Shown here in pieces: positions 7,668 to 13,896 of a stretch of 34,489 nt of DNA (positions are counted from its first letter, which is position 1; every line of letters starts with the position of its first letter). The stretch covers positions 1-34,489 of the forward strand of contig CAAGEB010000151.1 in the NCBI GenBank assembly GCA_900768705.1, in the 5' to 3' direction. The DNA is from Oscillospiraceae bacterium (GTDB taxonomy: Bacteria > Bacillota > Clostridia > Oscillospirales > Ruminococcaceae). The notes under the pieces were generated by a model that saw nothing but the letters and a program-made list of their open reading frames with translations, did no database searches and had not been told where the DNA came from. The position numbers and the translations under genes were made by a program.

Positions 7668-7697
7668 TTGACATTTCCCTGCTTTCTGCTGTATAAT
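7668..7697 (+). promoter_or_regulatory. Sigma-A-type promoter for the plus-strand gene at 7730
   Basis: TTGACA (7668-7673) and TATAAT (7692-7697) are separated by 18 bases. AGAGGGTG precedes the ATG at 7730. It points away from the surrounding minus-strand early genes. Confidence 0.8.
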
Positions 7698-7729
7698 TAT
7701 GACAATTTACAGCGAAAGAGGGTGAAAAA

Positions 7730-8026
7730 ATGATACCAAATCCCACAAAAGGAATTTTGGATTTATGCGCCCGTCTCGGAAATGAATATTCTGTCTGTGT
7801 GATAGATCGTGAAAATGTCATTTACCGAGATTTACATAATGGGTATGACTTTGAGATAAGCGGTGTAGATAACAACCGAAAGAATATGAAAGCCATATTA
7901 TATGTTTGGGAACAAAAGCGGATTGTTGTTGAAATGATAGAGGGCATCAATTCATTTGAGAAACTGAAATCTGTGCTTGAAGAAGTCACATTCAAGTATT
8001 CTCAGATTGATTCCAGTCATCATTAA
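7730..8026 (+). CDS. Hypothetical cargo (moron-like) protein, 98 aa
   Basis: The protein begins MIPNPTKGILDLCARLGNEY and ends in a helix (KLKSVLEEVTFKYSQ). It has no signal peptide or membrane segment. It lies on the strand opposite to all neighbours in the early operon, has its own consensus promoter, and its last 35 bases overlap the 3' end of the convergent gene at 7992-8270. This independent, lysogen-expressible arrangement is typical of morons that alter the host or exclude other phages. That role is inference. Confidence 0.8.
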   Translation: MIPNPTKGILDLCARLGNEYSVCVIDRENVIYRDLHNGYDFEISGVDNNRKNMKAILYVWEQKRIVVEMIEGINSFEKLKSVLEEVTFKYSQIDSSHH

Positions 8027-8270
8027 GTTTAACCGTTGAGCAGATAAGCATTAAGTCCTCACGGCTCAAGCCTTTCTTATTGCAAAGGTCAAGGAGTTCT
8101 TCTTCCTTGGAGCCATCGGTAAGCTCAAATCTGCGCCACATTACAGGCTTGTCCTCAACAGCCCCAACGGTAAACTCGTCCGAAAACGGTTTCCTTACTA
8201 CTCGCTGATTTTGTAAAAGCACTACAAGGTCAGCGATTTCTTTTTCTGTGCCTTTGATGGTTATTTCCAT
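7992..8270 (-). CDS. Hypothetical early protein, 92 aa
   Basis: The protein starts MEITIKGTEKEIADLVVLLQ and ends with a Glu/Lys-rich helical part (KEEELLDLCNKKGLSRED). AGAAAGGA precedes the ATG. It is the second gene downstream of the rightward-facing switch, after the Cro-like gene, and its 3' end overlaps the convergent plus-strand gene. No family is recognised. Confidence 0.7.
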   Translation of the reverse strand: MEITIKGTEKEIADLVVLLQNQRVVRKPFSDEFTVGAVEDKPVMWRRFELTDGSKEEELLDLCNKKGLSREDLMLICSTVKLNDDWNQSENT

Positions 8271-8332
8271 TCCTTTCTCACCTCCCGCTGTAACGATTTT
8301 TACACAGATTTGATGCTATACTGTAAGTACAA

Positions 8333-8548
8333 TCATTTATCATCTACTCTGTAGATTTGATTGCTATAAACCAGTGAAACTCCGAGAGCATCAGCAATCT
8401 TTTCGGCAATTCGTCTGCTATCATCTCTTCCGCACATAAAGCACTTAATGGTACTTTCTTTTAATTCGGTAAGAGTGGATAATTCAGCATACGTAATGCC
8501 TTTCTTTTTTAGAGTTTCCTTGACATAGTGCCTAAAATCATTAAACAA
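8333..8548 (-). CDS. Cro-like XRE-family regulator, 71 aa
   Basis: The TTG at 8548 is preferred because AAAGGTGG sits just upstream. A GTG at 8566 is the alternative. The product is a compact helix-turn-helix (ITYAELSTLTELKESTIKCF, then ADALGVSLVY). It is the first gene of the minus-strand early operon and is divergent from the repressor gene at 8798, which is the usual Cro position. It should bind the GTTGAT-type sites in the 230-bp intergenic region. Confidence 0.8.
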   Translation of the reverse strand: MFNDFRHYVKETLKKKGITYAELSTLTELKESTIKCFMCGRDDSRRIAEKIADALGVSLVYSNQIYRVDDK

Positions 8549-8584
8549 TATTACACCACCTTTCACAAAAACAGTTTCAAAGTA

Positions 8585-8613
8585 TTGACAAAAGTTGATA
8601 AATAATATACTAT
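8585..8613 (+). promoter_or_regulatory. Possible repressor (lysogenic) promoter
   Basis: TTGACA (8585-8590) and TACTAT (8608-8613) lie 17 bases apart and face the repressor. A GTTGAT half-site falls in the spacer. It would give a leader of about 180 nt before the repressor ATG at 8798. No better promoter closer to that gene was seen. Confidence 0.5.
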
Positions 8614-8690
8614 GTAATTAGAAAGAAGCATAGGTAAATCATCAACCATTTGATAATAAGCTTGGCGGCATTTAATCAATTGGTGGATTT

Positions 8691-8726
8691 TATATCAACT
8701 CTGTGATTATTATTATAGTTGATATA
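8691..8726. promoter_or_regulatory. Operator: perfect 10-bp inverted repeat
   Basis: TATATCAACT (8691-8700) and AGTTGATATA (8717-8726) are perfect inverted copies separated by 16 bases. The right arm overlaps the early minus-strand promoter. Further GTTGAT/ATCAAC half-sites occur near 8595 and 8641. These are the likely repressor and Cro binding sites. Confidence 0.65.
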
Positions 8727-8740
8727 ATATCTATTGTCAA
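8712..8740 (-). promoter_or_regulatory. Early (lytic) promoter, minus strand
   Basis: On the minus strand, TTGACA (8740-8735) and TATAAT (8717-8712) are 17 bases apart, a full consensus sigma-A promoter. An ATCAAC operator half-site lies in its spacer, so repressor binding would block polymerase. It drives the Cro-like gene and the early operon. Confidence 0.8.
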
Positions 8741-8797
8741 TACCTTTTCGATAATTTATCTATTTTTGTATCTTATTACAAAAAGGAAGGTGTTATT

Positions 8798-9184
8798 ATG
8801 TCAACAATCGACAAAATATCAACTTTGTTGAAAGAAAACAAAAAAAGCCAAAAAGATTTGATGGATTATTTGGGACTTGAAAAGAGTACATTTACAGCTT
8901 GGAAAGCTAAAAAGAATACATCGTATAAGCAATATATTAAAGAAATTGCTGACTTTTTTGGAGTATCAACAGACTACCTTCTTGTAAATGATGACAACAT
9001 CAAAGCCTATGATGAAAAAGGTGAACCACTATTTCTTGATGATGAAGTCCGAGAAATTGTTGACAGCCTTCGCACACGTCCAGAAATGAAAATCCTCTTT
9101 AGTGCTTCCAAGAAAGCAACCAAAGAGGACATAATGAAAACTGTAAAAATTATTGAAGCCTTGAGGAATGGCGAAGATGAATGA
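8798..9184 (+). CDS. Phage repressor, XRE family (CI-like), 128 aa
   Basis: The N-terminal helix-turn-helix spans residues 5-63 (LLKENKKSQKDLMDYLGLEK, ending FFGVSTDYLL). The C-terminal 60 residues are a charged helical region, probably for dimerisation. There is no LexA-type self-cleaving domain. Instead, the overlapping downstream gene is an ImmA-like metalloprotease, so induction probably goes through that protease. AAGGAAGGTG precedes the ATG. It is divergent from the Cro-like gene. Confidence 0.9.
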   Translation: MSTIDKISTLLKENKKSQKDLMDYLGLEKSTFTAWKAKKNTSYKQYIKEIADFFGVSTDYLLVNDDNIKAYDEKGEPLFLDDEVREIVDSLRTRPEMKILFSASKKATKEDIMKTVKIIEALRNGEDE

Positions 9185-9386
9185 TTACATAATCAGATAC
9201 ATTGCCCTGCCGTACACAGTTAAAGGTGTAACAGTTATGGATAATGATGGATTTTATAACGTGTATATCAATTCTCGGCTTTCAAGTGAGGAGCAGCGAA
9301 AAGCAATTAAGCATGAGTTAGAACATATCGGTCGTGCTGATTTTGATAGAATCCTTGTTCCACTGGAAATAGTTGAGGCTATGTGA
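9177..9386 (+). CDS. Short ImmA/IrrE-type metalloprotease, 69 aa
   Basis: HELEH at residues 46-50 is the zinc-binding HExxH motif of the ImmA/IrrE (COG2856) family. The start MNDYIIRYI at 9177 overlaps the repressor's 3' end by 8 bp. An upstream ATG at 9168 is too close to the GAGG. It is about half the length of typical ImmA (around 150-170 aa) but keeps the catalytic segment. In ICEBs1 the protease cleaves the ImmR repressor to trigger induction. The same partnership with the preceding repressor is inferred. Confidence 0.85.
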   Translation: MNDYIIRYIALPYTVKGVTVMDNDGFYNVYINSRLSSEEQRKAIKHELEHIGRADFDRILVPLEIVEAM

Positions 9387-9529
9387 TTTATATTACATTT
9401 TGTTATAAATACACACAATCGAAAAATAATGCTGTATAATGTAAAATAGGGTATATTTACCCACAGAGACAAACAGAAACAGCCAAAATCAAGCGTTTGC
9501 AAGTCTAAAGGTAAAATTACCCTATAAAA

Positions 9530-9569
9530 ATAAAAACGCCGTACAGCGCATTGTAGTGCATTATACGGC
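9530..9569 (-). terminator. Rho-independent terminator (second of two)
   Basis: Read on the minus strand, GCCGTA/TACGGC arms (9564-9569, 9538-9543) with additional internal GCAC/GTGC-type pairing are followed by GTTTTTATTTTT. This backs up the terminator at 9574-9606. No gene lies between 9387 and 9612. The rest of that stretch is AT-rich, with small GGGTA/TACCC inverted repeats near 9449 and 9511. Confidence 0.75.
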
Positions 9570-9573
9570 ATAA

Positions 9574-9606
9574 TAAAAAGCCGCCCCCTCGGTATGAGGG
9601 AACGGC
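9574..9606 (-). terminator. Rho-independent terminator after the small XRE gene
   Basis: Read on the minus strand, a GCCGTTCCCTC / GAGGGGGCGGC stem is followed by TTTTTATTAT. It lies 7 bases beyond the stop of the HTH gene at 9613. Confidence 0.85.
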
Positions 9607-9612
9607 ACATAG

Positions 9613-9798
9613 TTATTCATCATCAGCGCACAGCACATCAAGAGAAACATCAAGAGCCTTTGCAAGTTTCTTAGCATTGGAAACAAGGCAGTCCCCACGC
9701 TTTTCAATATCTTGAATTGTCCTGCGTGATATGCCCGTAAGCTCTACAAGCTGCGGAACGCTTATTTTCTTTGACATTCTGATTTCTTTAAGTTTCAT
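9613..9798 (-). CDS. Small XRE-family HTH protein, 61 aa
   Basis: The protein is essentially a bare helix-turn-helix: MKLKEIRMSKKISVPQLVEL, then TGISRRTIQDIEKRG and KALDVSLDVLCADDE. AAAGGGG precedes the ATG, which overlaps the stop of a 31-aa membrane peptide by 4 bp. It is the last gene of a cassette with its own promoter (10133-10161) and two terminators, separate from the main immunity switch. It may regulate that cassette. Confidence 0.85.
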   Translation of the reverse strand: MKLKEIRMSKKISVPQLVELTGISRRTIQDIEKRGDCLVSNAKKLAKALDVSLDVLCADDE

Positions 9799-9890
9799 TT
9801 CTTTTTATCCCCTTTCAGCAGGATAATAACATAGATTGACAGAGCTGCACTGATACATGACATAACGAGTGACATAATATCTATAATCAT
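9795..9890 (-). CDS. 31-aa membrane peptide, candidate type I toxin
   Basis: The frame starts MIIDIMSLVMSCISAALSIY, continues with hydrophobic residues and ends LLKGDKKK. That is one membrane-spanning helix followed by a charged lysine tail, the shape of Fst/TxpA-like type I toxins. Its TGA overlaps the HTH start (ATGA). No Shine-Dalgarno site is visible before the ATG at 9890, so translation may need mRNA processing or unfolding. It lies next to a convergent promoter for an antisense RNA. Toxicity is inferred only from shape and context. Confidence 0.5.
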   Translation of the reverse strand: MIIDIMSLVMSCISAALSIYVIILLKGDKKK

Positions 9891-9891
9891 A

Positions 9892-9921
9892 TTGACAAAG
9901 GCAAAGCAGTTGTGGTATAAT
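9892..9921 (+). promoter_or_regulatory. Consensus promoter for the antisense RNA
   Basis: TTGACA (9892-9897) and TATAAT (9916-9921) are 18 bases apart on the plus strand. No plus-strand gene follows before the integrase. The transcript would run into the minus-strand 47-aa gene. Confidence 0.75.
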
Positions 9922-9927
9922 TTTTTT

Positions 9928-10103
9928 TGCAAGGGCTTCGGGAGATTTCTCCCCGTCAGCCCCGCCCGATTACTTGTCTGTTATCTCTATAATCTTATTG
10001 ATTATATTGATTACAGCGTTTATCAGATTAACCACAGCCGTTATAAGTAGGATTTGCTTGGTGCGCTCTTCTGACTTATTTTTGCGCTGTGGTTTTTTCT
10101 TTT
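9928..10103 (+). ncRNA. Predicted antisense RNA (candidate type I antitoxin)
   Basis: The RNA starts just after the promoter at 9892-9921. It opens with a strong hairpin (GGGCT, GGGAG, CTCCC, AGCCC between about 9932 and 9964). It ends at ACCACAGC (10031-10038) pairing with GCTGTGGT (10086-10093), with ATAAG/CTTAT pairing inside, followed by TTTTTTCTTTT. At roughly 175 nt it would be complementary to nearly all of the 47-aa coding region on the other strand. The ends are predicted from sequence only. Confidence 0.5.
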
Positions 10104-10113
10104 GCTTTGCCAT
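9970..10113 (-). CDS. 47-aa basic/hydrophobic peptide, first gene of the candidate toxin-antitoxin cassette
   Basis: AGGAGGTGAGGAA precedes the ATG at 10113, an excellent ribosome binding site. The product has a strongly basic N-terminus (MAKQKKKPQRKNKSEERTKQ), then a hydrophobic amphipathic helix (ILLITAVVNLINAVINIINK). It is probably membrane-associated. The gene has a perfect consensus promoter and is covered almost completely by the predicted antisense RNA. It could be the toxin itself or a leader peptide for the 31-aa peptide downstream. Confidence 0.65.
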   Translation of the reverse strand: MAKQKKKPQRKNKSEERTKQILLITAVVNLINAVINIINKIIEITDK

Positions 10114-10132
10114 TTCCTCACCTCCTGATTAT

Positions 10133-10161
10133 ATTATAGCACATTCTAACGTGCTTGTCAA
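10133..10161 (-). promoter_or_regulatory. Perfect consensus promoter of the 47-aa peptide cassette
   Basis: On the minus strand, TTGACA (10161-10156) and TATAAT (10138-10133) are exactly 17 bases apart. It sits 20 bases upstream of the 47-aa gene's start. It is one of the few perfect -35/-10 pairs in the window. Confidence 0.9.
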
Positions 10162-10220
10162 GTGTTTTTCGGAAAAAAGTTTTGAAAATTCAAGGCTTTT
10201 TTCGGGGAAATACCCGATAA

Positions 10221-10263
10221 TAAAAAACCTCCCCGTCCTGCGCTACCAACACAGAACGGGGAG
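10221..10263 (-). terminator. Rho-independent terminator, minus strand
   Basis: Read on the minus strand, CTCCCCGT and ACGGGGAG arms (10256-10263, 10229-10236) with a 19-base loop are followed by GGTTTTTTATT. It shields the toxin-antitoxin-like cassette from transcription entering from the integrase side. Most of 10114-10345 is filled by the promoter, this hairpin and the integrase leader. Confidence 0.75.
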
Positions 10264-10317
10264 AAAGAGGAGCCATGATGCAATCATAACCCTAGACAAG
10301 TTATATTGTATCACAGC

Positions 10318-10336
10318 TCCTTGAAAAAGTCAAGGA
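10318..10336 (+). promoter_or_regulatory. Hairpin occluding the integrase ribosome binding site
   Basis: TCCTTGA (10318-10324), a 5-base loop, and TCAAGGA (10330-10336) form a perfect 7-bp stem. The 3' arm contains most of the AAGGAGG ribosome binding site for the integrase ATG at 10346. Integrase translation could be held down unless this stem opens. Confidence 0.55.
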
Positions 10337-10345
10337 GGAATTTAC

Positions 10346-11896
10346 ATGAAAACCGCAGTAATCTACGCCCGATATTCATCGGACAAGCAGTCAGAGCAGT
10401 CTATCGAGGGACAATTATATGACTGCTACAACTACGCCAAAGCCAACAATATCACAGTAATAGGGGAGTACATAGACCGAGCAATGACAGGCAGGAATGA
10501 TGACCGCCCCGACTTCCAGCGTATGATAAAGGACAGCGCAAAGCATACATTTGAGATCGTCCTTGTGTGGAAGCTTGACCGCTTCGCCCGCTCCACCGAG
10601 GACGCTGCATATAATCGTGGAAAGCTCAAGCGCAACGGTGTGCGCCTGCTCTCGATCAAAGAGGACTTCGGAGACAGCTCCGCAGGCGATCTGATGATGC
10701 ACGTTATGGAGAGCTTTAACGAGTTTTACAGCGCAGACCTTCGGGAAAAAACTATCCGAGGAATGCACCAGAGCGCACTGAAATGCCAGAGCACAGGCGG
10801 ACAAATTCCTATCGGCTACAAGATAGAGGGCAAGAAATATGTGATAGATGAAGCCACACGATTTATCCCCGAAACAGTTTTCCGAATGTATGCAGAGGGC
10901 AGAAAGCTTGCCGACATTGCCCGATATCTGAATGAAAAGGGCTATCGGACCCGTCTCGGCAAGAAATTCACCACAGGCAGCTTTTACACAATGCTCAGCA
11001 ATGAGAAATACATAGGCGTTTATAAATACGGAGATGTCCGCATTGAAGGAGGATATGAAGCCATGATTGACCCGATTTTATTTGATGCAGTACAGAAAAA
11101 GCTTACCGAAAATAAAAAGCGTGCTCCGAAGCTCTCGGAACGTGAAAACTTTTTCCTCACAGGCAAGCTCTTCTGTGGTCATTGCGGCGAACCGATGAAC
11201 GGCATGAGCGGCAACAGCACAAGCGGCAAGCATTTATATTACCGCTGCAATGGTGTCAGAAAGCACACAGGATGTGATAAGCGCACCGAGCGCAAGGAAG
11301 AACTCGAGAACGAGATCATTGGAGCGATTCAGAGAGCCTTTGCCAACGCCGACCCCGAAGAGCTTACAAGAAAAGTGATCGAGAATTATGAAAAGAACTC
11401 CCGCCCCGCCGACCAGGTAAAAGCAATGAAGGCAGAGCTGCAGAAAATCACAAATAAGATTGATAATGTTGTCAATGCCATTGCCGAAATGGGCGGCAAC
11501 GAAACATTATATACACAGCTCCGACAGCTCACCGAGCAGAAGGAGCAGAAAGAATCCGAAATCCGCATAGCAGAGCACAAAGCCGATGATATGCCGACAG
11601 TCGAGCTTGTGAAGAAGATACTCGATCTGATTCAGAACGCCGACACCATGACCGATGAAGGCAAGCAGCTTCTCATTGACGGAGCTGTCAGCCGCATATA
11701 TGTGTACGATGACAGCCTGGATATCTATTTCAAAGGCGGCAAGAACACAGAAATTCCCTTAAATCCCGCAAATAAAGATGATATTTCAGATAATTCGTTC
11801 GCCTGCTGTAAGGAGTGGGGAGCCACAACTCACACAGGCGAACCAAAGATTACAATAATCAATGGTTCGCTTTTGTTATCAGTTAAGAGAATATAA
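10346..11896 (+). CDS. Large serine recombinase (phage integrase), 516 aa
   Basis: The N-terminal resolvase domain (residues 1-145) has YARYSSDKQ with the presumed catalytic Ser11, plus LVWKLDRFARS. A recombinase domain follows, then a zinc ribbon with cysteines at 277, 280, 301 and 310, and a long coiled coil (residues about 330-410). It should integrate and excise the phage by attP x attB recombination. The last residues (GEPKITIINGSLLLSVKRI) do not look like conserved protein. They are encoded by a dyad that may be attP itself, so the C-terminus may differ in the prophage. It is transcribed opposite to the late operon. Confidence 0.95.
   Translation: MKTAVIYARYSSDKQSEQSIEGQLYDCYNYAKANNITVIGEYIDRAMTGRNDDRPDFQRMIKDSAKHTFEIVLVWKLDRFARSTEDAAYNRGKLKRNGVRLLSIKEDFGDSSAGDLMMHVMESFNEFYSADLREKTIRGMHQSALKCQSTGGQIPIGYKIEGKKYVIDEATRFIPETVFRMYAEGRKLADIARYLNEKGYRTRLGKKFTTGSFYTMLSNEKYIGVYKYGDVRIEGGYEAMIDPILFDAVQKKLTENKKRAPKLSERENFFLTGKLFCGHCGEPMNGMSGNSTSGKHLYYRCNGVRKHTGCDKRTERKEELENEIIGAIQRAFANADPEELTRKVIENYEKNSRPADQVKAMKAELQKITNKIDNVVNAIAEMGGNETLYTQLRQLTEQKEQKESEIRIAEHKADDMPTVELVKKILDLIQNADTMTDEGKQLLIDGAVSRIYVYDDSLDIYFKGGKNTEIPLNPANKDDISDNSFACCKEWGATTHTGEPKITIINGSLLLSVKRI
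11838..11870. other. 8-bp dyad inside the integrase 3' end: attP candidate or terminator
   Basis: GCGAACCA (11838-11845) and TGGTTCGC (11863-11870) are perfect inverted arms separated by 17 bases. An inner GATT/AATC pair lies around a 5-base centre. Arm length and spacing resemble serine-integrase attP sites such as phiC31. The position, at the 3' end of the integrase, is also a common attP location. The TTTTGTT after the right arm alternatively allows a plus-strand terminator that would lie before the stop codon. Confidence 0.45.
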
Positions 11897-11941
11897 AAAA
11901 ATAACCCGTCCCACCTCGGAGCTACCGAAGCAGGGCGGGTT
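11895..11941 (-). terminator. Terminator at the end of the late operon
   Basis: Read on the minus strand, AACCCGCCC and GGGACGGGTT arms with an inner TCGG/CCGA pair are followed by ATTTTTTTATA. It lies about 90 bases beyond the amidase stop and faces the integrase. A weak promoter-like TTGACA (12010-12005) with TATCAT (11986-11981) precedes it on the same strand and could make an RNA of about 80 nt, but may be chance. The gap 11897-12029 holds nothing else apart from TTGTCAA/TTGACAA inverted copies. Confidence 0.8.
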
Positions 11942-12029
11942 CGTTTCGTTGTCTTGTCAATTGCAAGATTTGACAATGAAATGATATCACAAAAAATCGG
12001 AGGTTGTCAATAGGTTAAAACATATCGTG

Positions 12030-12641
12030 TTACATCGTCTTGATGAACGCGTTCGGATAGTCTTTTTTCACCGTTGCAAGGTAAGCCTCGGCATTTTCCT
12101 TTGAGCTGAACGCCCCCACCTGGACATAATACATGGGAGCAGGCTTTTCATTGGACCTGAGCAGCTCACTGACGCGGGATTTCAGCGCCGCAAAATCCTC
12201 CGGGTGATTTACATACCACAGCGGACACTTTTTGCCCGTAACATCGTAGTGGCGGATAATATCATCGGCAGTCAGACCGAATTTTCCGCAAAGATACGCG
12301 CACAGCTCCGCAAGGCTGTTTTCGGTAGCAGTGTTGAATTTTCCCGTGCTGTCGGGGTGGCAGCATTCAATGCTTATACTGTAGCCGTTCGCCTGATTGG
12401 TGCAGTAGCTCCATTCGTCCAGCGGAATGCACTGGATTATCTCGCCCTCCAGCCCGATAACGAAGTGCGACGATACATATGTAGCATGAGTGTCCTTGAG
12501 ATTTTCAAAATAGTCGCGGTTATTTTTCGCCGTGGATCTCGGATTCCCCACATAATGCACTGCAATTTTCGTGACCTTTTCGAGCTTTATCTGCGGACGG
12601 CTGTATTTGTTGGGCGTGAGGAACATTTCTGTTATCGTCAT
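12030..12641 (-). CDS. Endolysin: N-acetylmuramoyl-L-alanine amidase with SPOR-like tail
   Basis: This 203-aa protein has an Amidase_2/PGRP catalytic domain (about residues 20-145). Likely zinc ligands are His29 (KIAVHYVGN), His131 (IIRHYDVTG) and Cys139 (KKCP). It cuts the lactyl-amide bond in peptidoglycan at lysis. Residues 171-203 (YYVQVGAFSSKENAEAYLAT) look like a truncated SPOR-type wall-binding repeat of about half normal length. There is no signal peptide, so export depends on the holin, whose gene overlaps it by 4 bp. It is the last gene of the late operon. Confidence 0.92.
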   Translation of the reverse strand: MTITEMFLTPNKYSRPQIKLEKVTKIAVHYVGNPRSTAKNNRDYFENLKDTHATYVSSHFVIGLEGEIIQCIPLDEWSYCTNQANGYSISIECCHPDSTGKFNTATENSLAELCAYLCGKFGLTADDIIRHYDVTGKKCPLWYVNHPEDFAALKSRVSELLRSNEKPAPMYYVQVGAFSSKENAEAYLATVKKDYPNAFIKTM

Positions 12642-13096
12642 TTGCTGTCGCCTCCTTTATCAATATCCGCGATATTCTCCGCCTGCCCCTTGATGTTGCT
12701 CGCAATTTTCATCAAAAACGGCGGAAGCGGCACGCCGATATCCTTGATATTCTCCAAAATCGATATAATTTCGTTGGCAATGAGCCATACAGCCACCACC
12801 GAAGCCACGAGGAAATTCAGCGGCACGATTATCCCTGCGCTGTCGGCGGCATATGTAAGCAGCCAGTCGATTATAGCTCCCACGCCCACCAACAGCCACA
12901 TACACACCTTTTTCGCGATGCCGCGGATAGATTTGTATGATTTTATCGTCTCGGCGCGGTATTTTGCCGCGCAAAGCCCCGTGCCGTAGTCGATGATGTT
13001 GCAGATGACAAGCACCATCATCGGGACGTAAAGCAGCCCCAGCCATGACGATAAGAGCGAGCCTATCGCTATGAATATTTCTTTGAATTTTTTCAT
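12638..13096 (-). CDS. Holin, phage_holin_4 (toxin secretion/lysis) family
   Basis: This 152-aa protein has about four hydrophobic segments: SWLGLLYVPMMVLVICNIID, CMWLLVGVGAIIDWLLTY, AGIIVPLNFLVASVVAVWLI and a weaker first one near residue 8. It ends in a charged tail. The NIIDYGTGLCAAKY and KSIRGIAKK segments are typical of the holin-4/TcdE-like family. It should open the membrane for the amidase. Its ATG follows the tail-fibre gene by a short gap, and its stop overlaps the amidase start. Confidence 0.9.
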   Translation of the reverse strand: MKKFKEIFIAIGSLLSSWLGLLYVPMMVLVICNIIDYGTGLCAAKYRAETIKSYKSIRGIAKKVCMWLLVGVGAIIDWLLTYAADSAGIIVPLNFLVASVVAVWLIANEIISILENIKDIGVPLPPFLMKIASNIKGQAENIADIDKGGDSK

Positions 13097-13110
13097 TTAT
13101 GGTCAACCTC

Positions 13111-13878
13111 CTATTCAAGCCATATTGCACCAACGTATGTTATTCTGTAGCAGATTTGTACAATCGCGCAAAATTCGCTGTATGTGTCGGGAATATCAAT
13201 GTAAAATTCGTCGATAGCTTTTAAGTTATTTTGATCGGGAGTACAAAGTATATATTTGAAATTGCCTGCGGGGTATTTCTGTTCCGTCGCCCACCCCGAC
13301 GCATATCCCAGAGTATTACTAATTCCGATTCTACAAGCATACCAGCCACTGCCCGACCATGGCACCGTGCATAATCTCACACCAACGCGTGTAAACTTAC
13401 CTTTTGGTATCATTTCGCTTTCAACAAACACGTTCCTGCTGCTGTTTAGGATTATACATTTACTTTCTTTTGCTATGTCACTACCATAATAAGCATAACT
13501 TGTTATGGTATGCCCATTCAATTCTTCGCCATTTAAATATATGTAGTGCCTTTCATTCCCACTTTCACCTCCCTTCGCCTTAGTAGGAAAAACCGGGTGC
13601 GGCGATCTCTTAGCCGCCACGTCTACGCTGCCATTACCTGTGATATACACAGTATCAAGCTGCTGATTGTGCATATAATTAATGCCGCTGCCCGTAGGCA
13701 CAGTAGCAACTCCGTCCCCGGAAGTGCGCCCCTGATGAAGCGACACGGTGATATCTGAGCCGCTGTTGCTTTTTACCTCAAAGCCGGTATAGGTGGTAGA
13801 AAATTTTACGGCGCACTCGGTACCATCAAGCTCCAAGCCTGTGACGATGGTTTCGCTTGCTTCAACAATTTTTTCCAT
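13111..13878 (-). CDS. Tail-tip or adhesin-like protein, 255 aa
   Basis: The protein is predicted to be mainly beta, rich in Gly/Ser/Thr/Tyr, starting MEKIVEASETIVTGLELDGT. It contains a lectin-like stretch rich in aromatics (VPWSGSGWYACRIG). There are no catalytic motifs. Its position between the tail genes and the holin fits a receptor-binding or tail-decorating protein. Family not recognised. Confidence 0.65.
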   Translation of the reverse strand: MEKIVEASETIVTGLELDGTECAVKFSTTYTGFEVKSNSGSDITVSLHQGRTSGDGVATVPTGSGINYMHNQQLDTVYITGNGSVDVAAKRSPHPVFPTKAKGGESGNERHYIYLNGEELNGHTITSYAYYGSDIAKESKCIILNSSRNVFVESEMIPKGKFTRVGVRLCTVPWSGSGWYACRIGISNTLGYASGWATEQKYPAGNFKYILCTPDQNNLKAIDEFYIDIPDTYSEFCAIVQICYRITYVGAIWLE

Positions 13879-13896
13879 AAAAATATCCTCCTTTAA

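Noticed and set aside
9974..10324. 116-codon plus-strand frame between the HTH gene and the integrase
   Set aside because: It lies antisense to the 47-aa gene and crosses two promoters and a terminator; no ribosome binding site.
11974..12013. Promoter for a separate 80-nt RNA before the late terminator
   Set aside because: TTGACA with TATCAT at 18 bases is present, but the -10 is imperfect and the hairpin that follows is sufficiently explained as the late-operon terminator.
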